From contig NZ_CP106679.1 of NCBI RefSeq assembly GCF_025502585.1, positions 3,689,501-3,753,500 on the forward strand: a DNA stretch of 64,000 nucleotides, written 5' to 3'. Position numbers and translations under genes: made by a program. The notes below the pieces were generated by a model that made no database searches, was not told where the DNA came from, and saw only the letters and a program-made list of their open reading frames with translations. Below are positions 56,598-64,000 of the stretch, in pieces. The first letter of the stretch is position 1; the number at the start of each line of letters is the position of its first letter. The DNA comes from Reichenbachiella agarivorans. Lineage in GTDB: Bacteria; Bacteroidota; Bacteroidia; Cytophagales; Cyclobacteriaceae.

Positions 56598-58289
56598 TTA
56601 ATCCTCCTTCATAGCAGTATTTGGAATCACCAATTGAATCAATATCGCAATCAACATTACTCCTGCACAACCGATCACATTGAACCAAAGATAACCTATA
56701 TCTGATGTCAAAAATAGAGTCAAGACCATGCCTTGAGATACTATTGCTGCCCAAAAAACCGCACTTCCTCTTACAAACTTGACAAAAAATGCCACTAGGA
56801 ATATCCCTAAAATGTTGCCGTAAAACAGAGACCCTAGAATATTGACCATCTCAATCAAATTCTCAGACCTATGCGCCATAAACGCAAACCCAATCGCTAG
56901 CATACCCCACAAAGCTGTAAGTAACTTGGACACGACCACATACTGAGAATCCGTCGCATGAGGATTGATTATGTTTTTATAAAAATCTATGGTGGTAGTA
57001 GATGCCAAGGCATTGAGCTCGCCAGAGGTCGAAGACATCGCCGCAGAGAAAATCACCGCTATCAATAGACCTATCAGCCCTTCAGGCAGATAATTCAATA
57101 TAAAAGTCAAAAAGACATAATCTGAGTCCTTGGTTTTGATAGAACTGTCATTTTCCACAATCAGATCTCTTATTTTTTGTCTGTTTTGCTCCAGATCTTT
57201 GCTTGACTGAATCAAATGGGTACGTGTGCTTTCTTGAGCGGCAACATCCGAACCTGCCTCTCCAAACGCAATTGCAGCTTCCTTTCTTTGCTCAAACAGT
57301 TGTTCATGTTTGTTAATTATCTCTTCTGTTTGCTGGGGTACTTTCTGTTGGAGATCAATCACCGAGTTTTGGTTGAAATGAACTGGAGATTGATAAAAGA
57401 TGTAAAACACGTACAACATCGCACCTGTCAGCAGAATAAAAAACTGCATCGGAATCTTCAAGACGGCGTTGAACATCAGACCCATTTTGCTTTCTGCTGT
57501 ATTCTTCCCTCCCAAATACCTTTGCACCTGAGATTGATCCGTCCCAAAGTACGAAAGAGCCAAAAACAACCCTCCCAAAATACCCGACCAAACGGTATAT
57601 CTCTTTTCAAAATCCAAAGAAAAATCCACAGTATTCAACTTGTCAAGACTCCCCGCCAGTTTCAATGCTCCAGTAAAAGACACGAATGGGCTGAGGTAAT
57701 AGATGATATACCCAAAGGCTAAAACCATCCCAATCAAAATTACCGCCATTTGATGCTTTTGGGTAATACTCACCGCTTTGGTACCTCCACTGACAGTATA
57801 GATAATCACCAAAATGCCCACCAGCAAGATCGTATAAGTCAATTCCCAATTGAGAATCGTCGACAAAATAATTGCAGGAGCATAAATAGTGATCCCTGCA
57901 GCTAGACCTCTCTGTATCAAAAACAGAAACGCTCCCAACAGACGAGTTTTGTTGTCAAATCTACTTTCTAGGTATTCATAAGCAGTATAGACTTTGAGTC
58001 GATAGTAAATAGGGATGAAAACAAAGGAAACTATGATTAAGGCGATTGGGAGACCAAAATAATTTTGCACGAAAGCCATTCCGCTCTCATAGGCTTGTCC
58101 AGGTGTCGAAATGAAAGTAATTGCACTCGCCTGAGTTGCCATGACAGACAGACCAATGGTGCCCCATTTCATACTGTTGCCTCCCAACAAGTAATCCTGC
58201 ATGTTGTTAGTCCCTAGCGTTTTGTACACACCATAGCCTACAATCAACCCAAGGGTTCCAAACAACACAAATAGATCAAGAATGCTCAT
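56598..58289 (-). CDS. Sodium:solute symporter (SSS family)
   Basis: A 563-residue transporter with about 13-14 membrane helices. SSS hallmarks: NNMQDYLLGGNSMKWGTIGLSVMATQASAITFI near the N-terminus (the unwound TM1 sodium site), FIPIYYRLKVYTAYEYLESRF, and FSAAMSSTSGELNALASTTTIDFYK, the TM8 sodium-binding serines. An unusual hydrophilic coiled-coil-like loop of about 80 residues (about 315-400, Gln/Glu-rich) interrupts the helices. Last gene of an operon: PIG-L deacetylase, 48-residue membrane protein, symporter; the ATG overlaps the small gene's TGA by four bases. The substrate may be a product or ligand of the secreted PIG-L enzyme, such as an amino sugar. Confidence 0.9.
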   Translation of the reverse strand: MSILDLFVLFGTLGLIVGYGVYKTLGTNNMQDYLLGGNSMKWGTIGLSVMATQASAITFISTPGQAYESGMAFVQNYFGLPIALIIVSFVFIPIYYRLKVYTAYEYLESRFDNKTRLLGAFLFLIQRGLAAGITIYAPAIILSTILNWELTYTILLVGILVIIYTVSGGTKAVSITQKHQMAVILIGMVLAFGYIIYYLSPFVSFTGALKLAGSLDKLNTVDFSLDFEKRYTVWSGILGGLFLALSYFGTDQSQVQRYLGGKNTAESKMGLMFNAVLKIPMQFFILLTGAMLYVFYIFYQSPVHFNQNSVIDLQQKVPQQTEEIINKHEQLFEQRKEAAIAFGEAGSDVAAQESTRTHLIQSSKDLEQNRQKIRDLIVENDSSIKTKDSDYVFLTFILNYLPEGLIGLLIAVIFSAAMSSTSGELNALASTTTIDFYKNIINPHATDSQYVVVSKLLTALWGMLAIGFAFMAHRSENLIEMVNILGSLFYGNILGIFLVAFFVKFVRGSAVFWAAIVSQGMVLTLFLTSDIGYLWFNVIGCAGVMLIAILIQLVIPNTAMKED

Positions 58290-58432
58290 GAATAAGATTG
58301 GCTAAACCAGTACAACAACATAATAATGACAAACAAGGTAGAGAGTACAAACCAATACATCTGCCTCCACCTTTGAAAAAACGGTGGCTTCTCTTCCTGT
58401 TCTATTTTGGGGATGATGGGTTTATTTTCCAA
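58286..58432 (-). CDS. 48-residue single-span membrane protein between PIG-L and SSS genes
   Basis: A small gene below usual ORF length limits. Starting at TTG 58432 it reads MENKPIIPKIEQEEKPPFFQ, then RWRQMYWFVL and a single hydrophobic helix (about residues 25-42, STLFVIIMLLYWF) with a short Ser-rich tail. The start overlaps the PIG-L stop by 11 bases, and its TGA overlaps the symporter ATG by four, so all three are likely translationally coupled. Cytosolic charged N-terminus plus one helix suggests an accessory subunit of the symporter. The unusual TTG start is chosen because no ATG is available upstream in this frame before the PIG-L coding end. Confidence 0.6.
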   Translation of the reverse strand: MENKPIIPKIEQEEKPPFFQRWRQMYWFVLSTLFVIIMLLYWFSQSYS

Positions 58433-60902
58433 TGGAAATCAAGTTTGTGTAGATTCTATACGCTCCTGGAACACCTGCTGGCAATTGTCTGAACCAAGAG
58501 TAACCTGTGTAGATGTAATACCCCTTGCCATACTTAGCCACCAAGAGACCTCCATTTCTTGGGTCTTCGCCTGGGTCATTGGACGACAACACCGCGTCAA
58601 ACTTGTCATCCCATTCGTTGGGGAAATATAATCCTCTCTCCTGTGTCCAATTGTCAAAATCAGCAGCACTGATCTGGTTGGGTGTATTCAATACTGGATG
58701 ACTTGGTATCAAGACACGAATTTCCGCCTCTTCTACAGAGACCCGATCACGGGACAATTTGAGTGGGTATGGTGCAATCTCCTCTGTCACCAAACGATGT
58801 GAGGTATTGTACTGCACGATCACAGTCCCTCCATTTTTGACATAAGTCATCAAATCCTTGTTCTCAAACTTGAGATTGTTTCTGGTATTGAAGGCTCTGA
58901 TGCCGAGAATCACCGCATCATATTTGGTGAGTAAATCGACGCTGATTGACTGATCATTGACCACATCCACCTGATAACCAATCTGTCTCAAACTGGCAGG
59001 GATATCATCTCCTGCCCCTTCTATATAAGCGATTTTCTGTCCCTTTTTCTTCAAATCAATCTTCACCACCTTGGCTGTAGCTGTCGGCAAAAGTGTTTGT
59101 TTGGGAATGTGATCATAGGAGATCGTTTCCAGTTGGTAGGAATACCCCTTGCCCTCTACAGTCGCTACTGCGGTGATTTCACCCTCTGATTGTTGACTTG
59201 GAGGTGTCAACAAGAATTTGTAGACGGCCTCTTGGCCTTTCGCATCCAGCGAAAACTTGTGAGCTTTAGGTTTTGATTTCCATCCCTCTGGCAAATCCAA
59301 TGTCAACTCACCTTGTAATCCATCTCTACCTGAGATCACTTTGATACTGACTTCCTTTTCGGCTCCATTGGCAAACACCAATACTTTGTCCTGAATATTG
59401 GTAAATACAGGTGGTGCAATCACGACAGGGTCATACACTTCTCCCTCCACAGGATCATTTCTTTTGTACACTATAGGCAATTTGTAATCCAAATAGGTCT
59501 CTCCTATTTGAATGGTAAAGACAGACTGCAAGGCTGGATCATTCTCAGGTTTGCCTATCAGATTGACATCATCGACACGGTACATACCCAATGTCCCTTT
59601 GTCCTTGAGCCAATAAGGTTGAGAATAATCCATTCCCTCCTTCAATTGATAATTTTTGTCCATGTTGAGCGGGCGGTTGTCATACAATCTCTGCCCCACT
59701 TTGAAAGTTTGTATTCCCACCACATCAATAGCACTGAGGCTTACTTCCAATTGGGATCGATTGATGGCCTCTATACTCAATTTGATCGAATCTCCTGGCA
59801 CATATACTTCAGCATCCGTTTTGGCCTCCATATACAATCCTGCACATTCTTTGATCAATTCCTTGATTTCATGTTGTTTCAGTTCCTTCCAATATGGATT
59901 GTCGATCTTTTGGAGTTCGTTGTATGCTTTGATCAAATCTGGGATGATGATTTCAGGTTGAGTAGGATCATAATTCATCAAGGCTTTGTCGACATGGTAT
60001 CCCACTTTATGTCCCCCCTTGATTCTCGCCCAAGTAGTTGTGATCTCGTTAAACAATTCTGTGGTGGAGGTATCCCCTAGGACAGGAATCAAATATTCCA
60101 TCGATTCACCTCTGCTTCCAGTCGTTCCAAATCCTTGGCTTTTGTGACAGCTGCGACTCTCAGCAGCGATTTCAGTATAAGACTGACCCAACAATGGGTT
60201 GTAACCTCCCAAGTCAATTGCTAGCAAACCAGTAGGGTCAAATACCCCATTCTCATCTCTAAAAAAATATGGGTGAGTATTAAAAACCAATCTTTTGGCC
60301 TGCCAAACACCGTACTTATCTGCAGACTCGGGAAATGCTGTAGGATCTGCTGCCAATGCAAATGCCTCCCTTGCTAAAATCGCAGAAGCGGTGTGATGTC
60401 CATGTCCTCCTCGTCCATCCTCTGGAAAACGGGTAACAATGACATCAGGCTTATGTTTCCGATACACTCTTACAAAATCACTCAGTACTTCCTCTCTGTT
60501 CCAAATATTGAAGGTCTCTTCTGGTTTTTTGGAATAGCCGAAATCATTGGCACGGCTAAAATATTGTTGTCCTCCGTCGATCCTGCGAGCTGCTAACAAC
60601 TCTTGCGTACGGATCACGCCGAGAGACTCTCGGATCTCTGAACCTACAAGATTCTGCCCTCCGTCTCCACGGGTAGCCGAAAGATAGGCCGTATTATAAT
60701 GCTTCTCGTTGGCAAGATAGGTAATCAAACGTGTGTTCTCATCATCAGGGTGTGCCGCAACATACAACACAGAACCCAACACATTGAGCTGTTCTAATTT
60801 ATGTAATATTTCAGCCGAATTGGCTTGCTGTGGTTTTTGAGAGTAGGAAAAGAAAGGTAAAAAAGAGACTAAGATGACAAAAGATAGTCGTGTAAAATTC
60901 AT
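58422..60902 (-). CDS. Secreted PIG-L (LmbE-like) family deacetylase, large form
   Basis: An 826-residue exported protein. Signal peptide MNFTRLSFVILVSFLPFFSYS; then the PIG-L/LmbE metal site AHPDDE (residues 50-55), SATRGDGGQN (about 75-84) and the third ligand in RFPEDGRGGHGHHTA (about 160-174). The middle is beta-rich (about 380-600), and the C-terminal part (about 610-826) has a class I glutamine amidotransferase-like fold: IAYIEGAGDDIP, YDAVILGIRAFNTRNN, YVKNGGTVIVQYNTS. PIG-L enzymes remove N-acetyl groups from amino sugars. This long exported form is common in Bacteroidota beside SSS symporters, which suggests periplasmic processing of a sugar conjugate followed by uptake. First gene of the operon. 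Confidence 0.9.
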   Translation of the reverse strand: MNFTRLSFVILVSFLPFFSYSQKPQQANSAEILHKLEQLNVLGSVLYVAAHPDDENTRLITYLANEKHYNTAYLSATRGDGGQNLVGSEIRESLGVIRTQELLAARRIDGGQQYFSRANDFGYSKKPEETFNIWNREEVLSDFVRVYRKHKPDVIVTRFPEDGRGGHGHHTASAILAREAFALAADPTAFPESADKYGVWQAKRLVFNTHPYFFRDENGVFDPTGLLAIDLGGYNPLLGQSYTEIAAESRSCHKSQGFGTTGSRGESMEYLIPVLGDTSTTELFNEITTTWARIKGGHKVGYHVDKALMNYDPTQPEIIIPDLIKAYNELQKIDNPYWKELKQHEIKELIKECAGLYMEAKTDAEVYVPGDSIKLSIEAINRSQLEVSLSAIDVVGIQTFKVGQRLYDNRPLNMDKNYQLKEGMDYSQPYWLKDKGTLGMYRVDDVNLIGKPENDPALQSVFTIQIGETYLDYKLPIVYKRNDPVEGEVYDPVVIAPPVFTNIQDKVLVFANGAEKEVSIKVISGRDGLQGELTLDLPEGWKSKPKAHKFSLDAKGQEAVYKFLLTPPSQQSEGEITAVATVEGKGYSYQLETISYDHIPKQTLLPTATAKVVKIDLKKKGQKIAYIEGAGDDIPASLRQIGYQVDVVNDQSISVDLLTKYDAVILGIRAFNTRNNLKFENKDLMTYVKNGGTVIVQYNTSHRLVTEEIAPYPLKLSRDRVSVEEAEIRVLIPSHPVLNTPNQISAADFDNWTQERGLYFPNEWDDKFDAVLSSNDPGEDPRNGGLLVAKYGKGYYIYTGYSWFRQLPAGVPGAYRIYTNLISIGK

Positions 60903-61226
60903 AAGATTTTAGTTCTGCTAAAAGATTGCTGCAAGTAACGAAAGCTAAATTAACGACGTTTTATGGATTGGGTTTGGATAAGACAAAAAAAACCCTGATT
61001 CCTACCTCTAGAAATCAGGGAGTAGTTTGACCTACTTTAACCTAACCTTTTCTTGAATAAAATGTGCTTGAAGCAGATTTATAATATCTTTTGGATGAAA
61101 TGAAGTCTGTGCATCATACAGTAGTTCAAGTCATTAGGATAAAAGTAATACCATACACCGTTAATTGCAAATGATTTCTCTCGAAATGTGCGTTTATGTA
61201 GAATAATATCAAAAACTAGGTGTGAA
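60903..61226. other. Intergenic region between T9SS protein and PIG-L genes
   Basis: No gene seen in 324 bp. It contains the minus-strand terminator at 60985-61020 for the upstream T9SS-secreted protein gene and, to its left, the promoter region of the PIG-L operon. I could not assign a firm promoter; TAGCTTTC near 60945 (minus strand) is a one-mismatch fit to TAnnTTTG. Confidence 0.4.
60985..61020 (-). terminator. Intrinsic terminator of the T9SS-secreted protein gene
   Basis: An 8-bp stem CCCTGATT/AATCAGGG (60993-61000 with 61013-61020), 12-base loop; on the minus strand it is followed by a run of eight T (from 60992 down). About 205 bp after the stop codon at 61227. Confidence 0.8.
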
Positions 61227-64000
61227 TTATATCTTCACAAATCTGCGGCGAAACTCCTCATCATTCCATCTACCCTCTAAAAAATAAACTCCACTTGGTA
61301 AATGAGAAACAGAAACTGCAGTCATACCATCATCCCAAGAAACCCATGAAATCTCATACCGCTGTCCCAACACCGAAAACACTTGCAATCCTTGGATTGC
61401 TTTGTATTCCACATCTATATGTAGCAAAGAATTGGCAGGATTAGGATATACCTCCATTTGATTACTTTCAGTTCCGGACAAAACTGTCGACGAAACCCTG
61501 TAATCCATGACCAAGGTATCATAACAACCCAACTTACTCATAGCAACCAATTCCATGGCATAGTTTCCTGCATCGAAAAAGGTATAATTTAGAGTTTTGG
61601 TTGTCTCTATCAATTGTCCGTCCATATACCATTGGTAAGAAGCTATCTCAGAGTCTGGACTGGCGGAGAAGCGAGCATACTGACTCTCTGCCAAGATCAA
61701 TTGATCGGGAGAGGCTGTGAGTGTTGGATCAAAGGAATTGACTTTGATCTCCAACTCTACTGCGGCACTTTGGTGGTAATCAGTGATGTTGGTTATATAA
61801 AATGAAGTATCAGTCAATACCGGCCCCAAATAGGCCTGCTTTCCCTTAGCTACCAATCGTGTCAATCCCTCATCTGCATAAAATGCAAAATACTCCCCGT
61901 ACCTGGGTTGGGACCATACTAAGTCCTTTTCGCAGACCCTTCTTATGGTATTTTGATTGACTCCTGGCTGAGTACTAGTCGCAAAACTCACCCGCTCACT
62001 TACTTTTGACTCACAGCCGTCCATACTCGTAGCTGTCAACAATATTTCCATCTGTGTCAGTGCACTCACCACACGAGTCAATGTCATGTTATTACCCGCA
62101 GACACGCCGTTGAGTTGCCATGATCGTGTCGCTGCATGGGTACTTTCGTCCGAAATCCATATCATCTCGCTGGACGAAAGATCTATGGTGTCTGGTAGGT
62201 ATCTAAATCTAGCCATGATCGGATCCACTGTCACCTCAACTGGTATTTTCACGCTTTCATTTTCGGTAGCCGTAGAGCTGACGTAGTAGGTCTGAGATTC
62301 GTATAGAGCAGGCGTCTCCCATTCGCTTCCTTCAAAAAATGGCTGGGTTGCATGAGTACTGTTGTAAAAGCGCAAATCACCTGAACTCGCAGATGATATC
62401 ACAACTGTTTCACCAGAACATACCCGATAGGTTTGAAACACAGGCGCTGCTCCTCGTTGTTTGACTTGAAAAAACAACTCTCCCAAGGCCTCACAGCCCA
62501 ATTCCGTCACGATGGCTAGTTTCACTGTGTAGTCTCCTTCATTACCAAATGTCACAATCGGATTTTTAGCCTTGGAATAAAAACCATTGGAAAAATCCCA
62601 CGACCATTTCGTGGCAGTCAAACTCTCATCTATGAACTGTACCTTGTTGGCTGGATTATCTCCCAAGTAATACACCGTAGGGTCTGCCCTCATCACTACC
62701 TCGGGATTGAATATTTGTAAAAACATGGCGTACAAATCAGAAAAATATCCGTCTACATATTCCCTATAATACAAAACCGTATTACTATCAAAACCAACCA
62801 AACTCAAATCAGAGCCCGATTCAATCAAGTTGGATTCTGATTTGTCATCATAGATGTAAAAGTCAACTGAATTCTCCAATGGAACCGCTGCATTCTCACA
62901 GGCAAACTGTGACCAATTCAATGCGGGGTTTTCTAGAAAATCTTGGTACTTCGCACGAGCTTTCTCCAAGTTCGAAATCAACTCTGCTGAAGAATAGCCA
63001 AAAAGCGTCACAAAGGTCACCTTTTCTGATGCATGAGCGGCCAAAGTCGACAAATCGGCCGTTAGCATCATGGCTACATCATTACCCTCTGCCCCACCCG
63101 CGCTCAACTTGTCGGTAGTCATCAGACTCCATTTGGTCGCATCAGATACAGAACTAGCCAAATCAAGGAGATTTCCATTTGCATCAAACAAATCAATGGC
63201 ATGAAATATAAGGTCTTGTTCTGTCAACAGTGCCACGCCCACCATCAATTGACCTGCAGTTTGGGTATGAGTGTAACCCATCTCATTTGTAGCATCCCAT
63301 GTCACCCAATTCTGAACACTTTGCAACACATTCAGATTCGCATAATACCCCATCTTCAGAATCGCAAGGTCAGTATCAGTGACATTGGTCACTCTGTACT
63401 CTTGGATCAGAAAATCATTATTATCATCATCATCCCAAAGCATGAATTCTTGCTCAACGAGCAAGCCTTGCACTACCAATGCAGCACTATCCGTAAAAAT
63501 ACCTCTGGCATATTCATCTACATCCTCGCGGTTGTACAATCGGGTATTCGTACTCGCCAAAAAATCCTGATCCCGCTCTCCTGTAAACAGATTGTTGATT
63601 ATGTTGTCAGAAACTCTATCTGCCTGCGTACCTATGGCAATACCTATCGAGCTTGCGATTTTCGCATTTTTATATTTTAAACCAAACCTATCAGCCGATG
63701 ACTGATCTTCTTCATAACACAGGTTAGCTTTAGAAGAAATGGTTTGTTGGATTGTCCCGTTGCTGATGCTGTGAAAATCTTGGGCTGTGGTCATATGAAA
63801 GTATTGAAAATCATCATACCCTTCATTGTCATGATAACTCATTCGAAAACTTATTCGGGTATCAGCGGGCACATCTTTTTTGATCACCACTTTGACATTG
63901 ATGTTGCGAAGCGTATCAAAGGCATACATATTACCTAATACCAGTTCACTGTTGATTGGATGTGCCAACTCGGACTCACAAGTGATCGTGACTTTGGTCC
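61227..64000 (-). CDS. Large T9SS-secreted protein with PKD domain and type A sorting tail (5' end outside window)
   Basis: The C-terminal 924 residues of an exported protein; the frame is open through the window's right edge, and the first candidate start at 63968 (TTG) is internal. The order seen is a beta-rich N-terminal region with Asp-rich strands (WDDDDNNDFLIQEY), a PKD-like domain (TKWSWDFSNGFYSKAKNPIV and GNEGDYTVKLAIVTELGC), two to three more PKD/Ig-like modules each starting after Cys-containing words (YRVCSGETVVISS, VCEKDLVWSQP), a module with IASYQWYMDGQ, and a C-terminal type A T9SS sorting domain: YPNPANSLLHIDVEYK, FSVLGQRYE, SHLPSGVYFLEG, FRRRFVKI. It should be exported by the type IX system and attached to or released from the surface. 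Confidence 0.88.
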   Translation of the reverse strand, partial: TKVTITCESELAHPINSELVLGNMYAFDTLRNINVKVVIKKDVPADTRISFRMSYHDNEGYDDFQYFHMTTAQDFHSISNGTIQQTISSKANLCYEEDQSSADRFGLKYKNAKIASSIGIAIGTQADRVSDNIINNLFTGERDQDFLASTNTRLYNREDVDEYARGIFTDSAALVVQGLLVEQEFMLWDDDDNNDFLIQEYRVTNVTDTDLAILKMGYYANLNVLQSVQNWVTWDATNEMGYTHTQTAGQLMVGVALLTEQDLIFHAIDLFDANGNLLDLASSVSDATKWSLMTTDKLSAGGAEGNDVAMMLTADLSTLAAHASEKVTFVTLFGYSSAELISNLEKARAKYQDFLENPALNWSQFACENAAVPLENSVDFYIYDDKSESNLIESGSDLSLVGFDSNTVLYYREYVDGYFSDLYAMFLQIFNPEVVMRADPTVYYLGDNPANKVQFIDESLTATKWSWDFSNGFYSKAKNPIVTFGNEGDYTVKLAIVTELGCEALGELFFQVKQRGAAPVFQTYRVCSGETVVISSASSGDLRFYNSTHATQPFFEGSEWETPALYESQTYYVSSTATENESVKIPVEVTVDPIMARFRYLPDTIDLSSSEMIWISDESTHAATRSWQLNGVSAGNNMTLTRVVSALTQMEILLTATSMDGCESKVSERVSFATSTQPGVNQNTIRRVCEKDLVWSQPRYGEYFAFYADEGLTRLVAKGKQAYLGPVLTDTSFYITNITDYHQSAAVELEIKVNSFDPTLTASPDQLILAESQYARFSASPDSEIASYQWYMDGQLIETTKTLNYTFFDAGNYAMELVAMSKLGCYDTLVMDYRVSSTVLSGTESNQMEVYPNPANSLLHIDVEYKAIQGLQVFSVLGQRYEISWVSWDDGMTAVSVSHLPSGVYFLEGRWNDEEFRRRFVKI

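Overview
The window is chromosomal DNA from a member of the Bacteroidota, most likely a marine, Cytophagales-like gliding bacterium. The evidence is a giant type IX secretion (T9SS) substrate with a gliding-type C-terminal domain, PorP/SprF and PorE-like partners, a second protein with a T9SS type A sorting tail, an HU-HIG protein, DUF4230/DUF6515/DUF2092/DUF4136 families, PIG-L plus sodium:solute symporter pairs, and the lack of classical Shine-Dalgarno sequences. No rRNA or tRNA gene and no transposase gene was seen.

Layout. 1-3.1 kb: two DEAD-box RNA helicases (the first cut by the window edge) and a convergent HDAC-family deacetylase. 3.7-22.6 kb: a surface operon of a 5298-residue PKD-rich adhesin, a PorP/SprF protein and a TPR/PD40/OmpA protein. 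22.7-27.2 kb: minus-strand metabolic and repair genes (sugar kinase, YghZ-type aldo-keto reductase, SixA-like phosphatase, PolX-like protein). 27.4-32.3 kb: flippase, glycosyltransferase, phosphofructokinase, DUF4230 protein. 32.3-36.2 kb: a three-gene operon (PLP enzyme, DUF1611/DgcN-like, enolase-superfamily epimerase) that fits D-glutamate or murein-peptide catabolism, then an ECF sigma factor. 36.4-41.9 kb: lipoprotein, secreted sulfatase, multi-span membrane protein.

42.0-46.4 kb is the accessory part. It is visibly richer in A+T and holds a secreted VOC protein, an AraC regulator and a NACHT-domain NTPase. The NACHT gene is framed by attC-like palindromic sites whose outer core sevenmers are exact complements, as expected of an integron-type mobile gene cassette. 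Next to it lie a small gene remnant, an array of seven 12-bp palindromes at an exact 22-bp period, and an HU-HIG gene.

46.6-52.5 kb: envelope genes (two BamA/TamA-like barrels, a small barrel, DUF4136, DUF2092 lipoprotein, DUF6515). 52.5-61 kb, minus strand: pirin, TerB-like, SLC13 transporter with an Rrf2 regulator and a likely operator between them, and a PIG-L deacetylase / 48-residue membrane protein / SSS symporter operon. 61.2-64 kb: the C-terminal part of a T9SS-secreted PKD protein running off the window.

Two kinds of short-period dispersed repeat occupy intergenic spots: heptamer-periodic arrays (five clear cases sharing a consensus near RKAYTTD) and one array of about 8 bp beside a TTG start. 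All function calls come from reading motifs by eye; no searches were run.
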